In this document: one piece after another, positions 1 through 8,260 of the stretch
Numbering within the stretch: the stretch's first letter is position 1
Layout: every line of letters begins with the position of its first letter
Assembly (NCBI RefSeq): GCF_000242455.2
Contig: NC_019892.1
Span: 1 to 64,000, forward strand
DNA length: 64,000 bases
Direction of reading: 5' to 3'
From: Singulisphaera acidiphila DSM 18658
GTDB taxonomy: Bacteria > Planctomycetota > Planctomycetia > Isosphaerales > Isosphaeraceae
Notes under the pieces: generated by a model
Told to the model about the DNA's origin: nothing
Databases searched by the model: none
The model's input: only the letters and a program-made list of their open reading frames with translations
Made by a program: the position numbers and the translations under genes

Positions 1-24
1 CCCCAGCCGTTGGGACCGGCGACA

Positions 25-54
25 TTGACAACCGGCGGCTCCGACTTTCACAAT
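25..54 (+). promoter_or_regulatory. Possible sigma-70-type promoter for the zinc-ribbon gene
   Basis: A perfect TTGACA lies at 25-30, followed after 18 bases by CACAAT (49-54, four of six matches to TATAAT). It sits about 60 bases before the zinc-ribbon start at 118. Sequence match only; the -10 element is weak. Confidence 0.35.
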
Positions 55-117
55 GGGGCAAATCCCGCCGCTTTTGGACCGCCCCCGTTCCATCGAGACT
101 GCCGGAGTCAACCCAGC

Positions 118-360
118 ATGCCCATTCACGAATATCGCTGCGAACCGTGCGATCACACCTTCGAAACCCTGATCCGCGGCCAAGGCGACACACCGCACTG
201 CCCCCAGTGTGGTGGAATTGACCTGCACAAGCAATTCAGCGTCCCCGCCTCCGCGCAGACGGGAGGTCGCCCCGGATCGTCTCTCCCCGTTTGCGGACCA
301 AGCCCAAGCTTCGGCTGCGGCGCAGGCCCTTGCGGCTCAGGAATGTGCTCGTCCGACTGA
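118..360 (+). CDS. FmdB-like zinc-ribbon protein
   Basis: An 80-residue protein of the FmdB/CxxC zinc-ribbon family. It begins MPIHEYRCEPC, the usual family opening, with paired CxxC motifs at residues 8-11 and 28-31 that should bind one zinc ion. The C-terminal third is rich in Gly, Ser and Cys (Cys59, 67, 72, 77), which is also common in the family. The frame is open further upstream, but the ATG at 118 gives the conserved N terminus. The family was named after a putative amidase regulator; its molecular role is not established. It stands alone, 385 bases before dnaA. Confidence 0.85.
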   Translation: MPIHEYRCEPCDHTFETLIRGQGDTPHCPQCGGIDLHKQFSVPASAQTGGRPGSSLPVCGPSPSFGCGAGPCGSGMCSSD

Positions 361-745
361 CTTTCGCCTTCCCCGCACGACTTCTCCTCCAATCGTAAAC
401 CAAGAACCCCACCTCTGGCCGATGGGCTCGGGAACCAGGCCGAGCCCCGCCTTTCTTCCGCGCGCCTTGCGGGATTTCCCCGGCACAGCCCCTGCTTCTA
501 TTCAGCCTTATCTCTACATTCCAACCATTCCCCCTAAATTCGTCGTCTATCCCCAACGAGCCGCTTTGACAAGCTTTGAGTCAGAGGGCATATCCCTTCT
601 GGCTGGGAGTGCGCCTCGTTGATTGCTGGTTCGGGATCGCTGCCGATTGAGCCGGGGCCCTTCTTTACTGTGGGGAGTGAACCTCGCCAGCCGCACGAGG
701 TGATGTCTAAGGTGGGACGAGTGAGCGAGGGAGAGGTGACCGACC
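361..745. other. Intergenic gap before dnaA
   Basis: There are 385 bases between the zinc-ribbon gene and dnaA. I see no convincing gene and no cluster of TTATCCACA-like DnaA boxes, so this does not read as an obvious replication origin. A GAGGTGA at about 733-739 is the likely ribosome binding site of dnaA. Confidence 0.5.
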
Positions 746-2164
746 ATGGTGGGACACCACGGAGACGTAGAGTCGACGTTGCGAACGGCAGTGGCCGAAC
801 GGCTCGGCGAAGGGCGGTTCGGGCTCTGGTTTGGTGAAGGGGTCCGCCTGGGTGTGGCGGACGACGCTCTTGAGGTCGGTGTTCCCAACGCCTTCTTCCG
901 TGAGTGGATCCAGGGGCACTTTGCGACCAACCTGATCGAGGCGGCCGAGGCGGTCACGGGCCGCACCTTACGGCTGACGTTCCAGGTGGCCGACGAGGCC
1001 GAGCCGCGAGTCGGCAACCTGATCGAGCCAAAGCCGGCCGACGAGCGCCGGAAGCACGGGGGCACGGTTCCGATCGCCCCCGAGCCTCAGACACCGCCCC
1101 AGCGGGATCGGCCACGAAACCAGCAGGCGCGACCGCCCAGGCGGCTCGAGGATTTCGTGACCGGGCCGTGCAACCGCCTGGCGCAGGCTGCGGCGGTCGA
1201 GATGGTTCAGACGGCCGGAGCATCGTTCAACCCCCTGGTCATTCACGCCGGTGTGGGCCTCGGCAAGACCCACCTGCTCGAGGGGATCGGCCATGCCCTT
1301 CGCGCCCGCAATCCTGGTATGAAGCTGGTCCAAGGAACGGCCGAGGCGTTCACCAACGGCTTCCTCGACGCGATGCGTGCCGGGAACCTGGGAGCGTTCC
1401 GATCCCGTTACCGTCGCGCCGACGCTCTGATCATTGATGACGTCCACTTCCTGGCCGCGAAGCGGGCCACGCAGGACGAGTTCCTCCACACGTTCAACGC
1501 CCTGATCGCCGAAGGGGTTCCGATCATCGTGGCGGCCGACCAGCATCCCCGGCGGATCGCCCGGCTGACCGACGAGTTGGCGACGCGGTTCCTGGGGGGA
1601 ATGGTCGTCAAGCTCGACGCCCCCGCTCCCGACACCCGCGCCGCGATCCTCAAAGCCAAGGCGCTGGCGCGTGGGGTCGACGTGCCGAACACCGTCATCA
1701 ACTACATCGCCGAGCACCTTCGCGCCAGCGTCCGCGAGTTGGAAGGGGCGCTCCACAGCCTGATCGCCCACGCGGTCCTGACCGGCAAACGGCTCGACCT
1801 GGCCCTGGCCAAGACTGCGCTTCGGGATACGATCCGCCACACCGCAGCCGCCGTGGGCCTTCGCGACGTCGAGCGGGCCGTCTGCCAGCTCTTCGAGCTC
1901 GACGCCGAGACCCTCAAGTCAGACAGCCGGGTCCGGGCCCTGAGCTACCCCCGCATGATGGCGATGTACCTCGCCCGCAAACACACCGGTGCCGCCTACA
2001 GCGAGATCGGCCGCCACTTCGGCGGCCGCAACCACTCGACGGTGATCTCGGCCGAAAAGAAAGTCCTCGGCTGGCTCCGCGACGAAGAACGCAGCGCCCT
2101 GCTCGCCGGCTTCGAGACCGTCAGCGACATCCTGGCCGCGCTGGAACGTACCCTCGGCACCTAA
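746..2164 (+). CDS. dnaA: Chromosomal replication initiator protein DnaA
   Basis: A 472-residue DnaA. Residues 1-85 match the N-terminal oligomerisation domain, followed by a proline/arginine-rich linker to about 133. The AAA+ domain carries Walker A (GVGLGKTH, 169-176), Walker B (ALIIDDVHF, from about 227) and an arginine-finger region ELATRF. The C-terminal helix-turn-helix domain has YPRMMAMYLARK and the box-binding signature GGRNHSTV. DnaA melts the origin with ATP and recruits the helicase. The ATG at 746 is preceded by a GAGGTGA ribosome binding site. The neighbourhood is not the classic dnaN-recF arrangement, as is common in planctomycetes, which often have several dnaA copies; I cannot tell whether this is the main one. 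Confidence 0.96.
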   Translation: MVGHHGDVESTLRTAVAERLGEGRFGLWFGEGVRLGVADDALEVGVPNAFFREWIQGHFATNLIEAAEAVTGRTLRLTFQVADEAEPRVGNLIEPKPADERRKHGGTVPIAPEPQTPPQRDRPRNQQARPPRRLEDFVTGPCNRLAQAAAVEMVQTAGASFNPLVIHAGVGLGKTHLLEGIGHALRARNPGMKLVQGTAEAFTNGFLDAMRAGNLGAFRSRYRRADALIIDDVHFLAAKRATQDEFLHTFNALIAEGVPIIVAADQHPRRIARLTDELATRFLGGMVVKLDAPAPDTRAAILKAKALARGVDVPNTVINYIAEHLRASVRELEGALHSLIAHAVLTGKRLDLALAKTALRDTIRHTAAAVGLRDVERAVCQLFELDAETLKSDSRVRALSYPRMMAMYLARKHTGAAYSEIGRHFGGRNHSTVISAEKKVLGWLRDEERSALLAGFETVSDILAALERTLGT

Positions 2165-2182
2165 GTTCTATGTGTCCCCAAC

Positions 2183-2212
2183 GCCGCGGGCCTCAACCCA
2201 GGGGCTCGCGGC
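2183..2212 (+). terminator. GC-rich hairpin after dnaA
   Basis: An 11-base-pair stem (2183-2193 with 2202-2212, two G·U pairs) encloses an 8-base loop, 18 bases after the dnaA stop. No U-tract follows, so termination could be Rho-dependent or the hairpin may only protect the 3' end. Confidence 0.45.
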
Positions 2213-2420
2213 CCCATCTCCCCTGCTCCAGCTCGACAGCGTTTGTGCGACAACCATGGGGTCGATGCCCAAAACAAAGCAGTCGGTACGAATCTTCTCC
2301 CCCCAAGGCTGGGTCTATTTTCGCAAGATCATCAGCGATATGATTCTAGGGAGGGGCGTCGAGCTTTCGTAGGGTACGGCCGGTCATCCCTCTGGTTTAC
2401 CAGTAGGATCATTTTCGCCG

Positions 2421-3251
2421 ATGGCCGTATTCACCGATCTCGACCTTCGGGTTTCCAATCCTCCTTTCGACACGACTGAGTACAATCGGCGATTGTCCGG
2501 CTGCCAGCTTGTGGCGAAACGAATGCCTTTGGTTCATGTGAGCGGCCGAGAGCGAGCCTTTAAGGTGACCGTTCTGGAACCTCCGCACGAGATCCCGACG
2601 TCGGACGATCACAGCTACTGCACCGACTACACGCGACACGCCGAGAAGTTGCTCGGGTTACAACCCTCGGCCTACTTCTATGCAGGTCGAGCTCATCCTG
2701 GTTTCGGGGTCGTGGCCATGGCCTTCGCCCCTCACTGCGAGGCCGATCACACCGGCACCGTAACTCCGTTCGATACCGGAGGGCTTGTCCATCCCGAGCG
2801 ATTCATCAAAATTCGCCTGACTGATCCCGGAAGCGAAGCCGAGCTCGTGGCATATGGTCAGGCTTCCCAGCTCTTATTAGATCGATGGCGTGAGGTCTTC
2901 GCCCAAATCCTCGCCGCCTACTTCTTGACCGATGCAGAGTACTGGACCGGCAGGCCGAGATCGCTGGATCTCGAGGGCCTTTACGAGCTGAACCGCGACT
3001 GGCGAGCATGGACTTTCGAGGTGCGGTTCCACGAGGGACAATCGATTCACCAGCGTGAGGCGTGGTGTGCGGACGAGCCAACGATGGAGTCACTCCGGCG
3101 GCTCCTGGATGCGCAACATACCACTCCTCCGGGCGACCCGCCAACGCCGTTGGAAAGATTCCTTCAGGGACCAAGGTCGCTTGCACCGGCGGGAACGCCC
3201 GAATTCTGCGAGCGGCTGGAACAATGGGTCCGCGAACAGGTAATGTCATGA
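2421..3251 (+). CDS. Unknown protein, first gene of the KGGVGR-ATPase cassette
   Basis: A 276-residue soluble protein with no signal peptide or membrane segment. I do not recognise the family. Blocks that look conserved-protein-like are YFYAGRAHPGFG (residues about 87-98) and TPFDTGGLVHPERF (about 113-126), followed by an acidic/aromatic helical region. Its stop codon overlaps the start of the next gene (ATGA, 3248-3251), so the two are probably translationally coupled. Given the third gene, a role as sensor, adaptor or effector in a conflict or signalling system is possible, but that is inference from context only. Confidence 0.7.
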   Translation: MAVFTDLDLRVSNPPFDTTEYNRRLSGCQLVAKRMPLVHVSGRERAFKVTVLEPPHEIPTSDDHSYCTDYTRHAEKLLGLQPSAYFYAGRAHPGFGVVAMAFAPHCEADHTGTVTPFDTGGLVHPERFIKIRLTDPGSEAELVAYGQASQLLLDRWREVFAQILAAYFLTDAEYWTGRPRSLDLEGLYELNRDWRAWTFEVRFHEGQSIHQREAWCADEPTMESLRRLLDAQHTTPPGDPPTPLERFLQGPRSLAPAGTPEFCERLEQWVREQVMS

Positions 3252-4072
3252 ATAGACTTGGCGTTGAAGACTTGGAGATCGTTGGCTTCAATGGAACACC
3301 GCAAGTCGAGTGCGGCCGCACTCTGCCAGTGGTACGGCGCAAGTCGGACAAGATGTACTGCGTGCTCCGGTCGGTAGGCAACAGTGCGTCGCTCGCCTGG
3401 CACGACGAGAAGGAGGCGACCGAGTTCGTCAGGGCAAAACGGTGGACCCGATTTCACGACCCCCTCCCCATTCCCCGATCTTGCATTTCGGACGGAGACG
3501 GACAGCTTGCGCGACAGCCGATGGTGGTCCACGCATTTCAGGCCCTCCTCGAAATGGCAGGCCGCGTGACCTGGCCGGCCTGGTTTCGTGACGAACCGTT
3601 TCTCTGGCGGCGACTCGACCTCGATCGTCCTAACGAATCTGTCCAGGCCGCCTGCACTTCGGCCGAGACGGTGGAAGCGTTGATGGACGACTGGGCTACA
3701 GGCATAAAAGGACGATTTGACGCACGGTTCCACCAAGGCCACCAGCGGCCTGCTCTTAAGCGCGTCGCGGACTTCATGCTCTGTGCTGCGCGGACCCGCG
3801 ACCTGCGCTGGCAAGCGTACCTGCGCTACGCGATGTCCCAGGAACCCGACCGAGTGCGACCAATATTCGACGCCTTCATCCAAGGCGAGTTCTCCGATGC
3901 CGACTGGCCAGGGTTCCTCAAGCAAATCGAGAGCCTGAGCGGCGTGTTGAAGGCCGTCCAGATACCCGACATTCGGCCCTCCTCGGCATCGCCGACGCAG
4001 AACACACGATCAAAACTTATGAACATCGCAAACCAAATCCCGATTTATGTCATGAACCCGGCCGCCGCATGA
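3248..4072 (+). CDS. Unknown protein, second gene of the KGGVGR-ATPase cassette
   Basis: A 274-residue protein starting at the ATG that overlaps the previous stop by four bases; the frame is open further upstream but this start gives coupling and an AGG just before it. It has no signal peptide or membrane helix. The N-terminal 50 residues look like a small beta-rich fold (DLEIVGFNGTPQVE..., KMYCVLRSV), and the middle is helical and rich in Trp, Arg and Phe. The tail from about residue 235 is low in complexity (PSSASPTQNTRSK). Family unknown. Its own stop overlaps the start of the ATPase gene by four bases. Confidence 0.7.
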   Translation: MNRLGVEDLEIVGFNGTPQVECGRTLPVVRRKSDKMYCVLRSVGNSASLAWHDEKEATEFVRAKRWTRFHDPLPIPRSCISDGDGQLARQPMVVHAFQALLEMAGRVTWPAWFRDEPFLWRRLDLDRPNESVQAACTSAETVEALMDDWATGIKGRFDARFHQGHQRPALKRVADFMLCAARTRDLRWQAYLRYAMSQEPDRVRPIFDAFIQGEFSDADWPGFLKQIESLSGVLKAVQIPDIRPSSASPTQNTRSKLMNIANQIPIYVMNPAAA

Positions 4073-5967
4073 ACGATTTCTCCCAAATCTTCGCGTTCTA
4101 CAGCTTCAAAGGGGGCGTCGGCCGGAGCATGGCGGTGCTCAACCTGGCCTACGCCCTCGCCGCCATTGGACGCAACGTCCTGATCCTTGACATGGATCTG
4201 GAAGCGCCCGGGCTCAGCGGATTTCTCGACCGAAATCAGGAAATCCCTGGGTTCGCCGCATCGGACATGGTCGACCTTGTGAAATGGGCTAGCACAACAT
4301 CCCTTCCTCTGAATCCGCTTTCGTTTCCCCTGCACTCCGAGTACATCGTCCGCGTCCCCCGTGAAAAACTTCAAGGGAACCCCGGCGCCAACAGTGAACC
4401 CGGCCGACTCGACATCCTCCCCGTCGAAGAGGAGAGGGACTATTACGAACGGCTGACGGCACTGGCGATGGGAAGTTACGACCAGGATGCTCTGATCCGG
4501 ATGGGAAGCATTCTGAGAGCCTGGCTCAAGAGCCTTCGGTTCCCGATCGAAGTGCCCGACTACTATGGACCAACCGCCGAACGGACAGCGGCTTACGACT
4601 ACGTGCTGGTCGACAGCCGCACCGGCATCACCGAAACCGGAGGCCTGTGTATCGGTCCTCTGTCGGATCAGCTCGTCGTCCTTACAGCTCTGAATGATCA
4701 GAATGTGAAAGGGACTTGCAAGTTTTTGAAGGAAGTGGGAATTCTTGAGTCACTCCCTCATTCGTCGACGGATGCCGACCCGACCCGTGAGAAAGCCGGT
4801 CCAAGACCCGGATCCAAACCCTGCCTGATTGTTGCCAGCCTCGTACCCGCCGGAGAGATTGAAACAAAACGAAAACGCTTGGAACATCTCGAAGAAGTCC
4901 TGGGCAAAGTCGTCGTCAAACTGTCCTACCATCCCCAATTGGCGCTCCAGGAATCGATTTTCACTCGCGATTACCGTGACGAGTACCTGGCCCACGAGTA
5001 TGACACACTGCTACGGCAAGTCCTCCGCATGGCCGGGGACCGAAACGATGACACGCTGCCGGAAAGACTGACCCGTCGAAAGCATTCGCCCGTCGAATTT
5101 CGCGATACATTACGTCAGCTTCTCCATTCTGCAACGGCGACCGGATCGGAGAACTTGCTCTTCTTTCTTCTCTCGGAAGCAATCCGCTCGGAGATCAAGG
5201 ATGATGCTGACTTTATCCTGTGGGATCAAGCTTGCCGTGCGCTTTCCGGGGCGGGCCAATCTTCTTCGTTAAGCGTCATTACCCAATGGGCCAATCTCCT
5301 CTCTCAATGGAGTCTGCATTCGATCGACCGTGGACTGGCCACCTTGCGAATTGAAGCGGCGATGAATCGCTACAAGCAGGTCTGCGAATCCGACAAAGCG
5401 ACATCTCACCAAAAGGCCGAGGCCTTGCTCTACCGCGGTATCACGCACGGCCTACAAGACGAACCGCACAAGGAAATCGACGACTTCTCCGCCGTTATCC
5501 AAATGACCGACGCACCTGCCGAACTGAAGACCGAGGCATTGATCAATCGTGGCGTGGCACACGGGAAACAAGACGAACCGCACAAGGCAATCGACGACTT
5601 CTCCGCCGTTATCCAAATGACCGAGGCGCCTGACGAACTGAAAGCCAAAGCCTTAGCCAACCGCGTCTGGGTTCACTACATCACGGGCTGCTATCGTGAG
5701 GCGATTGAGGATGGACGACAAGCCGTCTCCCTCAAGCCCAGCGATTGGCTCCCTCACAACAACCTTGCGATCTCGCTATTGGTCTTCGGCCAAACGGCCG
5801 AGGCATTGGTAAGTTACGAAGCGGCAATCGCCCTCGCCAACTCTGCTCAGCTCGAGGAAATAATGGCCGATCTACGCGGAGCGATCGAGCAACATAAGGC
5901 GCTGGCCGGGGCGGAAGAGATCCTTGATCGCATCGAAGCGCGACGCCAAGCCCTGAAAAGTGAATGA
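4069..5967 (+). CDS. KGGVGR-variant P-loop ATPase with TPR repeats
   Basis: A 632-residue protein. The N terminus has the variant Walker A motif KGGVGRS (14-20) of the ParA/MinD-like SIMIBI fold, in which Arg replaces the usual Lys before the Ser. LILDMDLEAPGL follows (from about 38), and the Walker B-like DYVLVDSRTG lies at about 177-186. A long middle region leads to C-terminal tetratricopeptide-type repeats of 38 residues (about 448-600). ATPases of this variant are known from bacterial conflict and signalling operons, often fused to TPRs as sensor or scaffold. It is the third gene of a cassette joined by ATGA overlaps. Local base composition falls well below the dnaA level in places (28 of 60 G+C at 5161-5220, against 40 of 60 at 1441-1500). 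Confidence 0.85.
   Translation: MNDFSQIFAFYSFKGGVGRSMAVLNLAYALAAIGRNVLILDMDLEAPGLSGFLDRNQEIPGFAASDMVDLVKWASTTSLPLNPLSFPLHSEYIVRVPREKLQGNPGANSEPGRLDILPVEEERDYYERLTALAMGSYDQDALIRMGSILRAWLKSLRFPIEVPDYYGPTAERTAAYDYVLVDSRTGITETGGLCIGPLSDQLVVLTALNDQNVKGTCKFLKEVGILESLPHSSTDADPTREKAGPRPGSKPCLIVASLVPAGEIETKRKRLEHLEEVLGKVVVKLSYHPQLALQESIFTRDYRDEYLAHEYDTLLRQVLRMAGDRNDDTLPERLTRRKHSPVEFRDTLRQLLHSATATGSENLLFFLLSEAIRSEIKDDADFILWDQACRALSGAGQSSSLSVITQWANLLSQWSLHSIDRGLATLRIEAAMNRYKQVCESDKATSHQKAEALLYRGITHGLQDEPHKEIDDFSAVIQMTDAPAELKTEALINRGVAHGKQDEPHKAIDDFSAVIQMTEAPDELKAKALANRVWVHYITGCYREAIEDGRQAVSLKPSDWLPHNNLAISLLVFGQTAEALVSYEAAIALANSAQLEEIMADLRGAIEQHKALAGAEEILDRIEARRQALKSE
5458..5624 (+). repeat. 114-base direct repeat inside the TPR region
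   Basis: Two copies begin at 5458 and 5572, a period of 114 bases or 38 codons. The first 53 bases of the copies differ at one position, while flanking repeats are diverged. This points to a recent tandem duplication of one TPR unit. Confidence 0.85.
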
Positions 5968-6025
5968 TCTGCGTTCGCAGCCGGTCAACGCAAAGGATCA
6001 CCGGCTGCCACGCAAAATCCTGTAA

Positions 6026-8164
6026 TCAGTACTTCGGAATCAGCTTGGCGCGTTCTTCGTACTGCGGGTTATGGTGCCACTCGTTGGTCTGACAGCCGAG
6101 ACCGCGGTTAAGTTCATCTTGCGCCAGGTCGGCCCAGGGGGTCTTCGGGTGCATCTCGACGACCTGCTTGAGCAGGGCTTGGGCCTGGACGTACTTCTTC
6201 TCGGTGTTTTCCTTGGGAGCTTTGCGGTCAGGCGAATGGTCGATGACCCATTCGACGACGAGCGACTGGTTCGGCATCGTCTTGGGCTTGGGGGGCGCCT
6301 TGCCCATCGCGTCGATGCAGGCGCGATACTCGTAGGCCTTGACCTGGTAGGCGACGACCTGCGCCATCATGAGGTCGTAGTGCGCCTGCCAGCGTTTCAA
6401 CGGCTCGCGGTCGCGGAGCGGCTTCAAAGCGGTGAGCCGATCCTCGATCTTCAAGAGGACGTTGAGCCGTTCGGTCGCGACCTGGTGGGCTTCCTGGCAG
6501 GCGGGAATGAGGTCGGCCGGGTTGATCGGGAAGTGGCGGCGGAAGGGATAGCCCTTCGTCTCCTGGATGATGGCAAAGAGGGTCCGGCGGAATTCCGACT
6601 TGGCCCGCCGCTCGCGGTAGGCCAGGCGATTGTCGTACTCAGGGACATATTCCTTGAGGGTCTGGATCGAGTACAGCTTCTCGCGCTGACGGACTCGCAT
6701 GTTCTCTTCGCTGGGGAGCAGGAAGTAGATCCCGCCGGTGTCTTTGGCCAGCCGGGCCAGTTCGTAAGGGGCGAAGCCTGACGGCTGCTCCTCCCAGCGC
6801 TCGTGCAAACCGTCCCACTGGAGCAACTCAAGGTCGGCGGTTTCTGGGCCCCGGCGAATCCCGGGCCAGTAGACGTCCTTCGTCACCGGGTCGACGTACT
6901 TGAGATGGGCGGTGCTGAAGCCGAAGAGCGACTGCCGGCCGATGACGTAGATCGGCACCTTCATGCTGATGGCCGCCTGACGCGCTTCCTCGACCTTGTC
7001 ACCATCGTCGCCCGACTCGTCGGTCACCAGCACGATCAAAAGCCGACGATCCTTCTTGATGAGCGGAGAGTACCGCCCGATCACGTCGTGGATCGTCTGC
7101 ATCGTGTTCTCAGTCCCCGAGTCGTCGACGCGGAGATGATCGATCGCCTTGCCGATCTGGTCGATGTCGAAGGTCGGCTTCTCGAGCTCGAAGTGGGTCT
7201 CCTTGCCAAAGCCGACGATCGCGTGAGTGAGTGGCGCGGCCTGTTTCTTGCTCGTGTCGACGTTGATCTTCAAGGCCGTGGCGACCTGGTCGAACTTCTC
7301 GTTGATGGCGCGCTGGTCATCCTTCATGCTCGCCGACTCGTCGAAGAGCCAGACGACCGTCAGCTTGTGCTGTCCGAGGTGCCTGAGGATCTCGCGGGCG
7401 AGTTGGTCGAGCGCCTCGCCGACCCCTTTGGCCTCGAAGGTGATGTCTCCGCTGATCATGCCACCACTGCCAAGGTCGACGCCGAGCTTGGTCGCGGTCG
7501 GAATCATGCCCAGCCCCGAAATGTTGGCGACGACCTTCACGCCGGGGAGGCTGGTCCCCTCGCCGATGCCCTGGCCGACGCCGCGCACCTGGGGCGTGGC
7601 CGAAGGAGGACCGGTTCCGATCCCTGTGAATCCGCCGCCCCCCCCCTCGCTCGACGCGGCCGGCGTGCCTTCGCTCCCCGCCGCCTGATCGCTCCGCTGC
7701 TCGGCCGGTGTGGCCAGAACGTGAAGCGCTTCCTCCTCCGACCCCTTGCCGGAGACCAAGGCCGAGTTGATGTTGGCGACCGCCTTGCGGACTTCGGTGG
7801 AGAACGTCGCCGCCCCCAGAATCGCCAGAACGACCACATGAATGACGAGCGAGACGACCCACGACGGCGCGTCGTATCGTTTCTTGCGTCGTTTCTTCTT
7901 CTTCGACTTGGGCTTGGGCGCTTCACCCTGGACCGGTTGGGCTTCCGCCTGAGGCGGCTCGCCAGCCTCGCCGGCGGCGGCATCGGCAACGGTTGTGGGC
8001 TCTGGCACCGGCGATGCCGGTATCGGGGCGGGTGACGAGGCCGCGGGCGTCGCCGCGGGGGCATGCTCCTCAGCCGGAGGCAAGGGGCCTATGACTGGCG
8101 GATTGGGATCCGCCAGGTCATAGAGGCCGTCGCTTGACGAGGAGGTCGGAACGTGGAGAGCCAT
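6026..8164 (-). CDS. Membrane-anchored vWA-domain protein (paralogue 1)
   Basis: About 712 residues. The first 90 are Pro/Ala-rich, then comes a basic stretch (KKKKRRKKR) directly before one membrane helix (WVVSLVIHVVVLAILGAATF, about 102-121). This implies a cytoplasmic N terminus and a periplasmic bulk. A glycine-rich linker leads to a von Willebrand A domain with the metal-site motif DESAS (about 273-277) and TDESGDD further on. The C-terminal third is helical. The adjacent gene is a paralogue with the same order of parts. I chose the ATG at 8164; a GTG one codon upstream (8167) is equally close to the GAGGA site. Function unknown; vWA domains bind protein partners through a divalent metal. 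Confidence 0.85.
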   Translation of the reverse strand: MALHVPTSSSSDGLYDLADPNPPVIGPLPPAEEHAPAATPAASSPAPIPASPVPEPTTVADAAAGEAGEPPQAEAQPVQGEAPKPKSKKKKRRKKRYDAPSWVVSLVIHVVVLAILGAATFSTEVRKAVANINSALVSGKGSEEEALHVLATPAEQRSDQAAGSEGTPAASSEGGGGGFTGIGTGPPSATPQVRGVGQGIGEGTSLPGVKVVANISGLGMIPTATKLGVDLGSGGMISGDITFEAKGVGEALDQLAREILRHLGQHKLTVVWLFDESASMKDDQRAINEKFDQVATALKINVDTSKKQAAPLTHAIVGFGKETHFELEKPTFDIDQIGKAIDHLRVDDSGTENTMQTIHDVIGRYSPLIKKDRRLLIVLVTDESGDDGDKVEEARQAAISMKVPIYVIGRQSLFGFSTAHLKYVDPVTKDVYWPGIRRGPETADLELLQWDGLHERWEEQPSGFAPYELARLAKDTGGIYFLLPSEENMRVRQREKLYSIQTLKEYVPEYDNRLAYRERRAKSEFRRTLFAIIQETKGYPFRRHFPINPADLIPACQEAHQVATERLNVLLKIEDRLTALKPLRDREPLKRWQAHYDLMMAQVVAYQVKAYEYRACIDAMGKAPPKPKTMPNQSLVVEWVIDHSPDRKAPKENTEKKYVQAQALLKQVVEMHPKTPWADLAQDELNRGLGCQTNEWHHNPQYEERAKLIPKY

Positions 8165-8260
8165 CACACTTCGTCCTCAAAGCCTTGAGGAGGAGGCTTG
8201 CCGCCAATCCCGCAAAAGCTCGCGCCGGGCGGCCACCGATCGCCCGTCAGGGATCAGCCC

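Noticed and set aside
361..2420. Replication origin next to dnaA
   Set aside because: I found no cluster of DnaA boxes or AT-rich unwinding region in either flank.
6803..8035. Long plus-strand open frame (about 410 codons) opposite the first vWA gene
   Set aside because: It mirrors the GC-biased codon positions of the real gene, its product is low-complexity and Arg/Asp/Leu-rich, and it has no motifs.
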